Shown here: positions 56,604 to 64,000 of the stretch, one piece after another
How positions within the stretch are numbered: position 1 is the first letter of the stretch
How the letters are laid out: the number at the start of each line of letters is the position of its first letter
Assembly: GCF_002159185.1 (NCBI RefSeq)
Contig: NZ_NFHD01000004.1
Coordinates: 99,427 to 163,426, forward strand
Source: Gemmiger sp. An87
GTDB taxonomy: Bacteria > Bacillota > Clostridia > Oscillospirales > Ruminococcaceae
Length of the DNA: 64,000 nt
Reading direction: 5' to 3'
Notes under the pieces: generated by a model
The model's database searches: none
What the model was told of the DNA's origin: nothing
The model's input: only the letters and a program-made list of their open reading frames with translations
Translations under genes and position numbers: made by a program

Positions 56604-57488
56604 ATGAAAAAGTTAATCGCATTCGCATTGGCATCCATTCTTCCCCTGAGCCTGACCGCCTGCGGCGGCGGCGCTTCGTCCACCGCTTCTTCTGCGGCGG
56701 CCTCCACCGCCTCTTCCACCTCCACCGCTTCTCCCGCGGCGGAAAGCACCGGTTCTTCCACCAGCACCGACGGCGCAACGCCCACCCTGGACGCCATCAA
56801 GGAGAAGGGCACCTTCACCCTGATGACCGCCACCGGCTTCCCGCCCTTTGAGTATCTGGGCGCGGATGGTCAGCCCGCCGGTGTGGACATCGACGTGGGC
56901 AAGCTGGTAGCCGATGAGCTGGGCGTGGAATACGAGGTTCTGGACATGGACTTCGGCCTGCTGATTGAGGCACTGAAGAGCGGCAAGGGCGACATGATCG
57001 GCGCGGGCATGACCGTAACCGACGAGCGTGCCCAGCAGGTGGACTTCACCGTTACCTACGCCACCGCCGGTCAGGTGCTGCTGCTGCCTGCGGACAGCAC
57101 CATCACCAGCGCCGAGGAGCTGAAGAGCGGTGACTACACCGTGACCGTACAGGCCAACACCACCGGCGACATCTACGTACAGGACACCCTGGGCATCTCT
57201 TCTCCCCTGCAGTTCAAGAACGCGGTGGAATGTGCCGCTGCTCTGGCCGCCGGTAAGGCTGACGCCGCTGTGATCGACAGCGTGGCCGCCAACACCATCG
57301 TGAAGAATTACGAGGGCGAGCTGAAGGTTCTGGACGAGATGGTCACCGAAGAGAACTACGCGCTGGCCATTGCCAAGGGCCAGGAGGATCTGGTGGAGTT
57401 TGTGAACCAGGTCATCGAGAAGAACATTGAGAACGGTACCATCGACAAGCTGCTGGAGGAGCACACCGCTCTTTCCAGCGAGAGCTGA
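56604..57488 (+). CDS. Polar amino acid ABC transporter substrate-binding lipoprotein
   Basis: The 294-residue SBP family 3 protein has a lipoprotein signal (LSLTAC, Cys20), a Ser/Thr/Ala linker (about 25-60) and the periplasmic-type fold: LDAIKEKGTFTLMTATGFPPFEYLG and later GVDIDVGKLVADELG. Family 3 SBPs bind arginine, lysine, histidine, glutamine and related amino acids. GGAGG precedes the ATG. The ARG box and the argG/DDAH genes point to arginine or methylated arginine as ligand, which is inferred from context. Confidence 0.92.
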   Translation: MKKLIAFALASILPLSLTACGGGASSTASSAAASTASSTSTASPAAESTGSSTSTDGATPTLDAIKEKGTFTLMTATGFPPFEYLGADGQPAGVDIDVGKLVADELGVEYEVLDMDFGLLIEALKSGKGDMIGAGMTVTDERAQQVDFTVTYATAGQVLLLPADSTITSAEELKSGDYTVTVQANTTGDIYVQDTLGISSPLQFKNAVECAAALAAGKADAAVIDSVAANTIVKNYEGELKVLDEMVTEENYALAIAKGQEDLVEFVNQVIEKNIENGTIDKLLEEHTALSSES

Positions 57489-57546
57489 TAAAACCGGAGC
57501 GGCGGGGTCCCAAAGCGGGCCCCGCGTTCCACAGTGAGGTTTTTGT

Positions 57547-58236
57547 ATGGAAAAGCTTTTGAACGACCTTTACATGGCCGTTATCTATCAAAACCGGTGG
57601 CAGGTGTATCTGGAGGGCCTGGGCAATACCCTGCTCATCACCGCCTGCGCTTTGCTCATCGGCATCCTGATCGGCCTTGTGGTGGCGCTGGTGCGCATCA
57701 CCTGCGCACCCCGGAAAAACTTCCTGCAAAAGCTGGGCAGCTGGGTGTGCGGGCTGTACACCACCGTGATCCGCGGCACGCCCGTCATCGTGCAGCTGCT
57801 GATCCTTTACACCGTGATCCTGGCCAGCAGCGAGGGCATTGTGGTTTGTATCGTGGGCTTCGGCATCAACTCCGGCGCTTATCTGGCCGAGGTGGCCCGA
57901 AGCGGAATCGCCTCGGTGGACCCGGGCCAGATGGAGGCCGGGCGCAGCCTGGGCCTCGGCTACGGGGTGACCATGCGCAAGATCGTGCTGCCCCAGGCCG
58001 TGAAGAACATTCTGCCCGCCCTGTTCAACGAGTTCATTGCTCTGCTGAAGGAGACCAGCGTGGCCGGTTACATCGCGGTGCGCGACCTGACCAAAGCCTC
58101 GGACGGCATCCGCGGCATCACCTTCAACAGCGTTCCACTGTATCTGGCGGCCATCATTTATCTGCTGTTCGTCATCGGCATCACCCAGATTCAGAAGCTG
58201 GTGGAAAGGAGGCTGGCGCAAAGTGATCGCGGTTAA
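57547..58236 (+). CDS. Polar amino acid ABC transporter permease
   Basis: The 229-residue protein has five membrane helices and the permease signature [22 protein letters not shown], which contacts the ATPase. The first half carries the HisM/ArtQ-like [20 protein letters not shown] segment. It is the sole permease of the operon, so the transporter probably uses a homodimer. It overlaps the ATPase gene by 14 bases. It is the second gene of the operon. Confidence 0.92.
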   Translation: MEKLLNDLYMAVIYQNRWQVYLEGLGNTLLITACALLIGILIGLVVALVRITCAPRKNFLQKLGSWVCGLYTTVIRGTPVIVQLLILYTVILASSEGIVVCIVGFGINSGAYLAEVARSGIASVDPGQMEAGRSLGLGYGVTMRKIVLPQAVKNILPALFNEFIALLKETSVAGYIAVRDLTKASDGIRGITFNSVPLYLAAIIYLLFVIGITQIQKLVERRLAQSDRG

Positions 58237-58945
58237 CAACCTGACCAAAGACTTCGGCGGGGTCCAGGTGCTCAAGGGCATCACCGAGACCATCTCCCCC
58301 GGCGAAAAGATCGCCATCATCGGACCCTCCGGCTCGGGCAAATCCACCTTTCTGCGATGCCTGAACCTGCTGGAGACCCCCACAAGCGGGCAGATTTTCT
58401 TCAAGGGGCAGGACATCACTGCCCCCGGCACCGACATCAACCAGGTGCGCCAGCACATGGGCATGGTGTTCCAGCATTTCAACCTGTTCCCCCACCTGAC
58501 CGTGCGGGAAAACATCACCCTGGCGCCGGTGCAGCTGAAGCTGCAGACCAAGGACGAGGCCAACGCCAAGGCCAAGGAGCTTTTAAAGCGCATCGGCTTG
58601 TACGACAAGATCGACACCTACCCCAGCAAGCTTTCCGGCGGGCAGAAGCAGCGCATTGCCATTGTGCGGGCGCTGGCCATGGACCCGGAGGTGCTGCTCT
58701 TCGACGAACCCACCAGCGCACTGGACCCGGAAATGGTGGGCGAGGTGCTGGGCGTAATGAAGGACCTGGCCGATCAGGGCATGACCATGGTGATCGTGAC
58801 CCACGAGATGGGCTTTGCCCGCGAAGTGGCCACCCGGGTCCTCTTCATGGACGGCGGCCAGGTACTGGAGCAAAACCCGCCCGCCGAATTTTTTGAACAC
58901 CCGAAAAACGAGCGCCTTTGTTCGTTCCTGTCCAAGGTGCTTTGA
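58223..58945 (+). CDS. Polar amino acid ABC transporter ATP-binding protein
   Basis: The 240-residue ATPase has Walker [11 protein letters not shown]-loop [13 protein letters not shown], signature [15 protein letters not shown], Walker [12 protein letters not shown] and the H-loop VTHEM. It is of the GlnQ/ArtP type. Start GTG 58223 follows AAAGGAGG and overlaps the permease by 14 bases. The next gene, argG, starts 76 bases later; a short GGCCC/GGGCC stem without a T-run lies in between, so transcription probably continues. Confidence 0.94.
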   Translation: MIAVNNLTKDFGGVQVLKGITETISPGEKIAIIGPSGSGKSTFLRCLNLLETPTSGQIFFKGQDITAPGTDINQVRQHMGMVFQHFNLFPHLTVRENITLAPVQLKLQTKDEANAKAKELLKRIGLYDKIDTYPSKLSGGQKQRIAIVRALAMDPEVLLFDEPTSALDPEMVGEVLGVMKDLADQGMTMVIVTHEMGFAREVATRVLFMDGGQVLEQNPPAEFFEHPKNERLCSFLSKVL

Positions 58946-59020
58946 ATTTCATACAAGCAAAATCAAACAAAATCAAAAACAACCGGCCCCGCTGCGGGCC
59001 GTCTGAAAGGAGTCATTCTC

Positions 59021-60247
59021 ATGAAAACTCAGTACAACAAGGTTCTGCTGGCCTACTCCGGCGGTCTGGATACCTCCATCATCATTCCCTGGCTGAAGGA
59101 AAACTACGGCTGCGAGGTCATCGCCGCCTCCGCCGACGTGGGCCAGGGCACCGAGCTGGACGGCCTGGAGGAGAAGGCCATCAAGACCGGCGCTTCCAAG
59201 CTGTATGTGCTGGATCTGACCGATGAGTTCATCGACGACTACGTCTTCCCCACCCTGCAAGCCGGCGCCAAGTACGAGGGCACCTATCTGCTGGGCACCA
59301 GCTTCGCACGCCCGCCCATTGCCAAGCATCTGGTGGAGATTGCCGAGAAGGAAGGCTGCGACGCCATCTGCCACGGCTGCACCGGCAAGGGCAACGACCA
59401 GGTCCGCTTTGAGTTGAGCATCAAGGCCTTTGCGCCCGACATGCCCATCATCGCCCCCTGGAGAGAGTGGGACATCAAGAGCCGCGAGGAGGAAATCGAC
59501 TACGCCGAGGCCCACAATGTTCCCCTGAAGATCAACCGGGAAACCAACTACTCCAAGGATAAAAACCTCTGGCACCTGAGCCACGAGGGTCTGGATCTGG
59601 AGGACCCCAGCCTGGAGCCTCAGTACCAGAAGCCCGGCTTCCTGGAGCTGGGTGTGAGCCCGGAGCAGGCCCCGGACACCCCCACCTATGTGACCATCCA
59701 CTTTGAAAAGGGCATTCCCACCGCGGTGGACGGCGTGGCCATGAAGGGCAGCGACATCGTGCGCACCCTGAACAAGCTGGGCGGCGAAAACGGCATCGGC
59801 ATCATCGACATCGTGGAGAACCGTCTGGTTGGCATGAAGAGCCGCGGCGTATACGAGACCCCCGGCGGCGAGATCCTCTACTTCGCCCACGCACAGCTGG
59901 AGATGCTCTGCCTGGACAAGGCGACCTCCCACTACAAGGCTCTGGTGGCCCAGAAGTTTGCCGACATCGTATACGACGGTCAGTGGTACACTCCCCTGCG
60001 TGAGGCCCTGAGCGCCTTCGTCACCGAGACCCAGAAGACCGTGACCGGCGATGTGAAGCTGAAGCTCTACAAGGGCAACATCATCCCCGCGGGCACCACC
60101 TCCCCCTACAGCCTGTACAGCGAGGAGCTGGCAACCTTCGGCGAGGACGGCATCTACGACCAGAAGGATTCCGCCGGATTCATCAACCTGTTCGGCCTGC
60201 CCGTCACCGTGCAGGCAAAGTGCAAAAAGAACTGGCCCAAGGAGTGA
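59021..60247 (+). CDS. argG: Argininosuccinate synthase
   Basis: The 408-residue enzyme begins [20 protein letters not shown] (PP-loop), and has [13 protein letters not shown] and [13 protein letters not shown]. It joins citrulline and aspartate with ATP. AAAGGAG precedes the ATG. The C-terminus ends at the usual family length. argH is not adjacent. DDAH, which makes citrulline, starts 6 bases later, so the two enzymes act consecutively. Confidence 0.97.
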   Translation: MKTQYNKVLLAYSGGLDTSIIIPWLKENYGCEVIAASADVGQGTELDGLEEKAIKTGASKLYVLDLTDEFIDDYVFPTLQAGAKYEGTYLLGTSFARPPIAKHLVEIAEKEGCDAICHGCTGKGNDQVRFELSIKAFAPDMPIIAPWREWDIKSREEEIDYAEAHNVPLKINRETNYSKDKNLWHLSHEGLDLEDPSLEPQYQKPGFLELGVSPEQAPDTPTYVTIHFEKGIPTAVDGVAMKGSDIVRTLNKLGGENGIGIIDIVENRLVGMKSRGVYETPGGEILYFAHAQLEMLCLDKATSHYKALVAQKFADIVYDGQWYTPLREALSAFVTETQKTVTGDVKLKLYKGNIIPAGTTSPYSLYSEELATFGEDGIYDQKDSAGFINLFGLPVTVQAKCKKNWPKE

Positions 60248-60253
60248 GAAGCA

Positions 60254-61024
60254 ATGTTTCAGCATGTGATCGTAAAGACCCCCTGCAAGGCCATGGTGAA
60301 CGGCATTACCGATCACCCCGAGCTGGGGACCCCCGACTATGAAAAAGCCCTGGCCCAGCACGCGGCCTACATCGAGGCGCTGAAGCAGTGCGGCGTGGAC
60401 GTGACCGTGCTGCCGCCGGACGAGGCCTACCCGGACAGCTGCTTCGTGGAGGACCCGGCCATCGTGACCAAATACTGCGCCATCGTGACCAACCCGGGCG
60501 CAGCCAGCCGCAAGGGCGAGACCGCCGCCATCGAGCCGGTGCTGGAACAATTCTACCCCAAGGAGAAGATCTTCCACATCACCGACCCGGGCACCCTGGA
60601 GGGCGGCGACGTGATGATGTACGGCGACACCTTCTACGTGGGCCGCTCCGCCCGCACCAACGAGGCGGGCATCCAGCAGCTGGGCAAAATTCTGGGCCAG
60701 TTCGGCTGCAAGGTGGTGGAGGTTCCCCTCACCGAGGTGCTTCACCTGAAAACCGGCGTGGTCTACCTGGAAAACAACAACATGCTCACCGCCGGTGAGT
60801 TCTGCGACAAGCCCGCCTTTGCCGGCTACAACAAGGTGACCATTCCCGCCGAGGAGGCCTACGCGGCCAACTGCATCTGGGTGAACGGCACCGTGCTGGT
60901 GCCCGAAGGCTACCCCACCGTACTGAAGGCGGTGCAGGAGCTGGGCTACAAAACCATCGTGTGCGACACCTCCGAATACCGCAAGATCGACGGCGGCCTG
61001 AGCTGCCTGTCCCTCCGTTTTTAA
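60254..61024 (+). CDS. N(G),N(G)-dimethylarginine dimethylaminohydrolase (DDAH)
   Basis: The 256-residue protein matches the short bacterial DDAH class, as known from Pseudomonas aeruginosa, throughout its length. Catalytic residues are in place: Cys251 in GGLSCLSLRF six residues from the end, His164 in LHLKTG, Glu116 in GTLEGGD, and PDSCFVED at 60-67. DDAH splits methylated arginines (ADMA, MMA) to citrulline and methylamines. The gene is 6 bases after argG and before the operon terminator. An alternative, hydrolysis of another guanidine such as hydroxyarginine, cannot be excluded. Confidence 0.92.
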   Translation: MFQHVIVKTPCKAMVNGITDHPELGTPDYEKALAQHAAYIEALKQCGVDVTVLPPDEAYPDSCFVEDPAIVTKYCAIVTNPGAASRKGETAAIEPVLEQFYPKEKIFHITDPGTLEGGDVMMYGDTFYVGRSARTNEAGIQQLGKILGQFGCKVVEVPLTEVLHLKTGVVYLENNNMLTAGEFCDKPAFAGYNKVTIPAEEAYAANCIWVNGTVLVPEGYPTVLKAVQELGYKTIVCDTSEYRKIDGGLSCLSLRF

Positions 61025-61032
61025 ACCAGAAA

Positions 61033-61076
61033 AAGTGCCCCGGGTATTCCAAGATACCCGGGGCACTTGCCTTTTT
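61033..61076 (+). terminator. Terminator of the transporter-argG-DDAH operon
   Basis: A perfect 15-bp stem pairs 61033-61047 with 61054-61068, followed by GCCTTTTTAT. Confidence 0.92.
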
Positions 61077-61080
61077 ATGC

Positions 61081-61115
61081 AAAAAGGGAGCGCAGCCTTT
61101 CGCCGCGCTCCCTTT
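61081..61115 (-). terminator. Terminator of the repeat coiled-coil gene
   Basis: An 11-bp stem pairs 61083-61093 with 61105-61115 and, on the minus strand, a T5 run follows. Confidence 0.8.
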
Positions 61116-61123
61116 GCTTCTGT

Positions 61124-61534
61124 TCAGTCGTTCTGTGCCTTGTGCACAATCCACACCTCGTGGGCCGCCACAGTGGCCTCCAGATCGTCCACCTTTTTCT
61201 CCAGACGGTCCAGCCGCTCGTTGGCCTGCACCACGCCGTCCGCCACCTGGCGGATCATGGGCATGACCTGGCTTTCCACCACCACGTTCATGTGGTTCTT
61301 CATCCGCTCCTCGCTGGCGGTGACGGCCTCATTGATTTTTTGCGTCATTCGCTCTTCGCTGGCAGCGATGGCTGTATTGATGGAATCCTCCATATAGCTC
61401 TTCATCCGCTCCTCGCTGGCAGCGATGGCTGTGTTGATGGAATCTTCCATATAGCTCTTCATCCGCTCTTCACTGGCGGTGACGGCTGTATTGATCACAC
61501 CCGCGAGGGCCTGCAGATCTTCCTGGGTCAGCAT
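61124..61534 (-). CDS. Coiled-coil protein with 19-residue tandem repeats
   Basis: The 136-residue protein starts with LTQEDLQALAGV, has three 19-residue repeats (14-32, 33-51, 52-70, core ASEERM) and then a heptad-rich coiled coil (VVQANERLDRLEKKVDDLE, about 100-120). No signal peptide. It is likely a cytosolic homo-oligomer. AAAGGAG precedes the ATG at 61534. The C-terminal coiled coil resembles those of phage and host structural small proteins, but the function is unknown. Confidence 0.8.
   Translation of the reverse strand: MLTQEDLQALAGVINTAVTASEERMKSYMEDSINTAIAASEERMKSYMEDSINTAIAASEERMTQKINEAVTASEERMKNHMNVVVESQVMPMIRQVADGVVQANERLDRLEKKVDDLEATVAAHEVWIVHKAQND
61325..61495 (-). repeat. Three 57-bp tandem repeats inside the coiled-coil gene
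   Basis: The unit encodes INTA(V/I)(T/A)ASEERM-type segments. Units 1 and 2 are nearly identical at DNA level; unit 3 diverges in its second half. In-frame period means unit number can change without breaking the gene. Confidence 0.85.
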
Positions 61535-61588
61535 GGTGCGCTCCTTTCTGCCGGGGGCTGCTTTCTTCACTCATCTGTTGCATTGCTT

Positions 61589-61618
61589 AGTATAGCACAG
61601 CTGCCCCGGGGGAATCAA
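61589..61618 (-). promoter_or_regulatory. Promoter of the coiled-coil gene
   Basis: On the minus strand TTGATT (61618-61613) and TATACT (61594-61589) are 18 bases apart. Confidence 0.7.
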
Positions 61619-61659
61619 TGCGTTTTTTGCCCAAAACCGGCTGGCAGTTTTTTCCCGTT

Positions 61660-63573
61660 TTACGATGCGGGCACCGGCTCCGGCTGCCGGGTGCAGATCT
61701 GCCGCAGCTTTTCCACCAGGCGCTCGTTGTCCGCCCGGGTGCCCACCGCCAGGCGGCACCAGCTGCTGTCCAGTCCGTGGAAGGTGGCGCAGCTGCGCAC
61801 CATCAGGCCCGCGGAAATCAGGGTATCTGCAAAGCCCGCCGGGCCCTGCACCAGCACAAAGTTCACCCGGCTGTCCAGCACGGTGAGGCCCAGCTGCCGC
61901 AGCTGCTCGGTGAGCCAGGGCCGCTCGGTTTCCAGCAGGGCGCGGGTCTTTTCCAGATGCTCCGGCTGGCGCAGCGCCGCCAGCGCCGCGGCCTGGGCCG
62001 GGCCGTTCACCCCGAAGCGGGGACCGGCGGCGGCCATCTGCCGCACCAGCTCCTCATGGGAGGAGATGGCATAGCCCACCCGCAGGCCGGGCATGCCCCA
62101 GGCCTTGGAGAAGCTGTCCACCACCACCAGGCCCGGGCAGTACACCGCGTCCTGCTTGAGGGAGTGCTCCTGCCCGTCCCGGGCAAGCTCGATGAAGCTC
62201 TCGTCCACCACACACAGCACATCCCGCTCAGCACAAAGCTTCACCAGATTCATCAGGCTGCTGCGGGGCAAAAGCGCCCCGGTGGGGTTGCCCGGATTGC
62301 ACACCACCAGCATCTGAGCGCCCTCCAGGGCCTGCTCCACTGCACCGGCCTCGGGCACAAATTCCTGCTCGGGCCCAGCCAGCAGATGCACCAGCTCACA
62401 GCCCGTCTGCTCCAGCGCCCGGCCGTATTCTTCATAGGCAGGCTCCAGAATCACCGCCTTCTTCGGCTGCACCGCCCGGGCCAGCCGCCAGATTACCTCG
62501 TCCGCACCGGATGCCACGAACACGCTCTTGGTCAGCACCTCATACCGGTCCGCCAGAGCTGCCCGCAGAGCGGTGCAGTCCGGGTCCGGGTATGTATCAG
62601 CGGCAGTCAGCGCGGCGGCAGCGGCCTGGGCGGCTGCCGGGGGCATCCCCAGCGGGTTGCTGCTGCCGGAGGCGTCCAGCGTGCGCATTGCCAGCGGCGG
62701 CATGGACGGGGCCTCAATGCCCAGAAACTCCAGCAGCGCCCCGGCCTGGGCCATGGTCTCGTCGAAGCCCTGCTGGTACAGCGCCCGCAGCTTGTTCACA
62801 TCCCGCTCGGTGCGGGTCACGGTGACCGGGGTCTGGGGGCGGATCACAAAGGCCTTACCCTCCTGCTCCAGCTCCTCAATGCGGCGCACCCGGCGGTTAT
62901 AGTCCTCTGCCTGATGCAGGCAGGCCTCCATTAATTCCGGGTGATTCTTGTAACGGCGGCGGTACATCTGGTCGATGGCCGGACCCTGACCCTTTTTGCG
63001 GAAGCCCTTCTGCCGGGTGAGCACCACCACCAGCTTGCCCGCCGGGAAGGGCAGCTCCTCCGGCAGGGGGATGCAGCTGGCGATGCCGCCGTCCAGGCAG
63101 ACGTCCTCGCCCACCTTCACCATACTGCACAGCAGCGGCATACTGCAGCTGGCCCGGCAGGCGGTGAAGAACTCCTCGCCCATCTCCTTGTCGTGGTAGA
63201 AGATGGCCTTGCCGGTGCGGCAGTCGGTGGCCACCGCCCACATGCTCTGGTCGGAATGATAGAAGGTCTCGTAGTCAAAGGGCACCAGCTCATGGCTCAG
63301 CTGCCCGAACACGAAGTCGAAGTTGAAGAAGCTGAAGGTCTTCAAAAGATGGGACGGCCCCATGTAGCGGGGGTCGTTCACGTAATTCAGGTTGATGTCC
63401 CGGCTGCGGCCCGGCTGGCGGGACAGATAGCTCAGCGCGTTCAGCGAGCCCGCGCTCACGCCCACCACATTGGGGATGCGCACGCCAAGCTCCATCAGCG
63501 CGTCCAGCACACCGGAGGTGTAAACACCCCGCAGTGCGCCGCCCTCCAAAATCAATGTATCGTTCTGGTTCAT
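61660..63573 (-). CDS. Patatin-like phospholipase fused to CobD/HisC-like PLP enzyme
   Basis: The 637-residue protein is two complete enzymes in one frame. The N-terminal part (about 5-285) is a bacterial patatin: GGALRG oxyanion loop at 11-16, GVSAG with nucleophile Ser40, and DGG with Asp161. The C-terminal part (about 298-637) is a fold type I PLP domain beginning LDASGSSNPLGMP, as CobD begins, with NPGNPTG at 426-432, DESF at 457-460 and SFSKAWGMPGLRVGY with Schiff-base Lys490. Patatins are lipid acyl hydrolases; CobD is a threonine-phosphate decarboxylase and HisC an aminotransferase. ATG 63573 follows GAGGG. The fusion's role is unknown. Confidence 0.85.
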   Translation of the reverse strand: MNQNDTLILEGGALRGVYTSGVLDALMELGVRIPNVVGVSAGSLNALSYLSRQPGRSRDINLNYVNDPRYMGPSHLLKTFSFFNFDFVFGQLSHELVPFDYETFYHSDQSMWAVATDCRTGKAIFYHDKEMGEEFFTACRASCSMPLLCSMVKVGEDVCLDGGIASCIPLPEELPFPAGKLVVVLTRQKGFRKKGQGPAIDQMYRRRYKNHPELMEACLHQAEDYNRRVRRIEELEQEGKAFVIRPQTPVTVTRTERDVNKLRALYQQGFDETMAQAGALLEFLGIEAPSMPPLAMRTLDASGSSNPLGMPPAAAQAAAAALTAADTYPDPDCTALRAALADRYEVLTKSVFVASGADEVIWRLARAVQPKKAVILEPAYEEYGRALEQTGCELVHLLAGPEQEFVPEAGAVEQALEGAQMLVVCNPGNPTGALLPRSSLMNLVKLCAERDVLCVVDESFIELARDGQEHSLKQDAVYCPGLVVVDSFSKAWGMPGLRVGYAISSHEELVRQMAAAGPRFGVNGPAQAAALAALRQPEHLEKTRALLETERPWLTEQLRQLGLTVLDSRVNFVLVQGPAGFADTLISAGLMVRSCATFHGLDSSWCRLAVGTRADNERLVEKLRQICTRQPEPVPAS

Positions 63574-63649
63574 GGTCTTTCCCTCACTTCCTCCGGGCAG
63601 GGCAAAAACGCCGCCGCCCGTTGCTGGTGCAAAATAAAACATATTGTTC

Positions 63650-63825
63650 AAGGCAATACCGCACAATTCACGCCTAACAGCTCAGGCGGCGTATCACGCC
63701 AAAATTTTCCGTGATATTTTCCAAAAATGCTCACCAAGCCACCAAGGATTGGCTCCGCTTTTTGGTTCATATCACAAAAAATTTTCTGGCGCGCTCCACC
63801 ACCTGAAATTGTACGGTATTGCCTT
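63650..63825. mobile_element. MITE-like 176-bp foldback element
   Basis: The ends AAGGCAATACCGCACAATT (63650-63668) and its inverse at 63807-63825 match at 18 of 19 positions. Inner segments (for example CACGCCAAAATTTTCCGTGAT and its partial inverse near 63768-63792) extend the imperfect foldback. No coding frame fits inside. No clear target duplication was identified. It lies 77 bases upstream of the patatin fusion start, on the promoter side. Confidence 0.75.
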
Positions 63826-63845
63826 AGTATAGTACAAAATTATAA

Positions 63846-63890
63846 AAAAATCATGCCCTGCTGTGAAAAAACAGACAAGGCATGATTTTT
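63846..63890 (-). terminator. Bidirectional-looking terminator at right edge
   Basis: A 12-bp stem pairs 63846-63857 with 63879-63890 with an additional inner TGT/ACA pair, and A or T runs lie on both sides. On the minus strand it follows the partial gene at the edge. Confidence 0.75.
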
Positions 63891-63925
63891 CAATGACAAT
63901 TCTCCTATTACAATATATTTACGGT

Positions 63926-64000
63926 TTAAGGCACGGCAGCCAGCCGTGTCTTTTCCGTATCGTTGCCTAAGCTGTTAGAATGAGAGTGTCTTGGCCTGAT
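63926..64000 (-). CDS. Possible 3' end of an unidentified gene
   Basis: The frame is open to the window edge and ends at TAA 63928-63926, giving 24 residues, Ser/Asn/Thr-rich and ending TEKTRLAAVP. It is followed by a good terminator, which supports a real gene end. The fragment is too short to assign. Confidence 0.35.
   Translation of the reverse strand: MRPRHSHSNSLGNDTEKTRLAAVP

Noticed and set aside
58946..59020. Terminator between the ABC ATPase and argG
   Set aside because: The GGCCC/GGGCC stem is followed by TCTGAAAGG without a T-run, so it is not an intrinsic terminator.
61325..61495. CRISPR-like direct repeats
   Set aside because: Units are contiguous, in-frame and coding, without unique spacers.

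Overview
The window is GC-rich, densely packed chromosomal DNA of a low-redundancy Clostridia-type bacterium. Gene content fits a gut Oscillospiraceae/Ruminococcaceae member of the Faecalibacterium-Gemmiger-Subdoligranulum kind: AddAB instead of RecBCD, a T-box leader, SpoIIR, a CD1247-type zinc-ribbon protein, FeoA-FeoB with a Cys-rich partner, PFL-type UPF0210 and InlB-type repeats. The genus is an inference. No rRNA, tRNA, CRISPR array, prophage or complete insertion sequence was seen.

Layout. 1-3.8 kb (+): end of a polyprenol-linked glycan cluster (DUF2142 membrane protein, GT2-GtrA fusion, GT4, GT2, DUF2304). 3.9-5.7 kb (+): an orphan 99-residue protein with its own promoter and a MATE exporter. 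5.8-28.8 kb (-): housekeeping genes, including efp, nfo, yqeG, rpsU and leuS, a long co-directional run (dprA-topA-trmFO-plsX-rnc-smc-ftsY-rdgB-yhbY-nadD-yqeK-LCP-rsfS-leuS), and infC-rpmI-rplT. 29.1-29.6 kb (+): two very small membrane proteins. 29.6-39.7 kb (-): addB-addA, then ilvD with an isoleucine-type T-box leader and a BASS/PanS-type transporter downstream. 39.8-40.4 kb (+): HD-domain protein. 40.4-47.5 kb (-): a decayed LRR/InlB-repeat surface protein, a three-domain peptidoglycan-binding protein, spoIIR, ispE, a DUF362 ferredoxin-like protein, an aminotransferase and an Lrp regulator. 47.7-49.4 kb (+): ACT protein and UPF0210. 49.5-52.3 kb (-): APC permease and amidohydrolase. 52.6-56.2 kb (+): orphan LytTR regulator, fused feoAB and a Cys-rich FeoB partner. 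56.5-61.0 kb (+): polar amino-acid ABC transporter, argG and a dimethylarginine dimethylaminohydrolase (DDAH). 61.1-63.6 kb (-): a repeat coiled-coil protein and a patatin/CobD-like PLP enzyme fusion. 63.65-63.83 kb: a MITE-like foldback element.

The most coherent system is at 56.5-61.0 kb. An ArgR/AhrC-type operator lies between the -35 and -10 of a strong promoter driving transporter, argG and DDAH. DDAH makes citrulline from methylated arginines and ArgG consumes citrulline, so the operon reads as an arginine-repressed route for salvaging host- or diet-derived methylarginines. The second standout is the 637-residue protein joining a patatin lipase with an intact Ser-Asp dyad to a complete CobD/HisC-like PLP domain.
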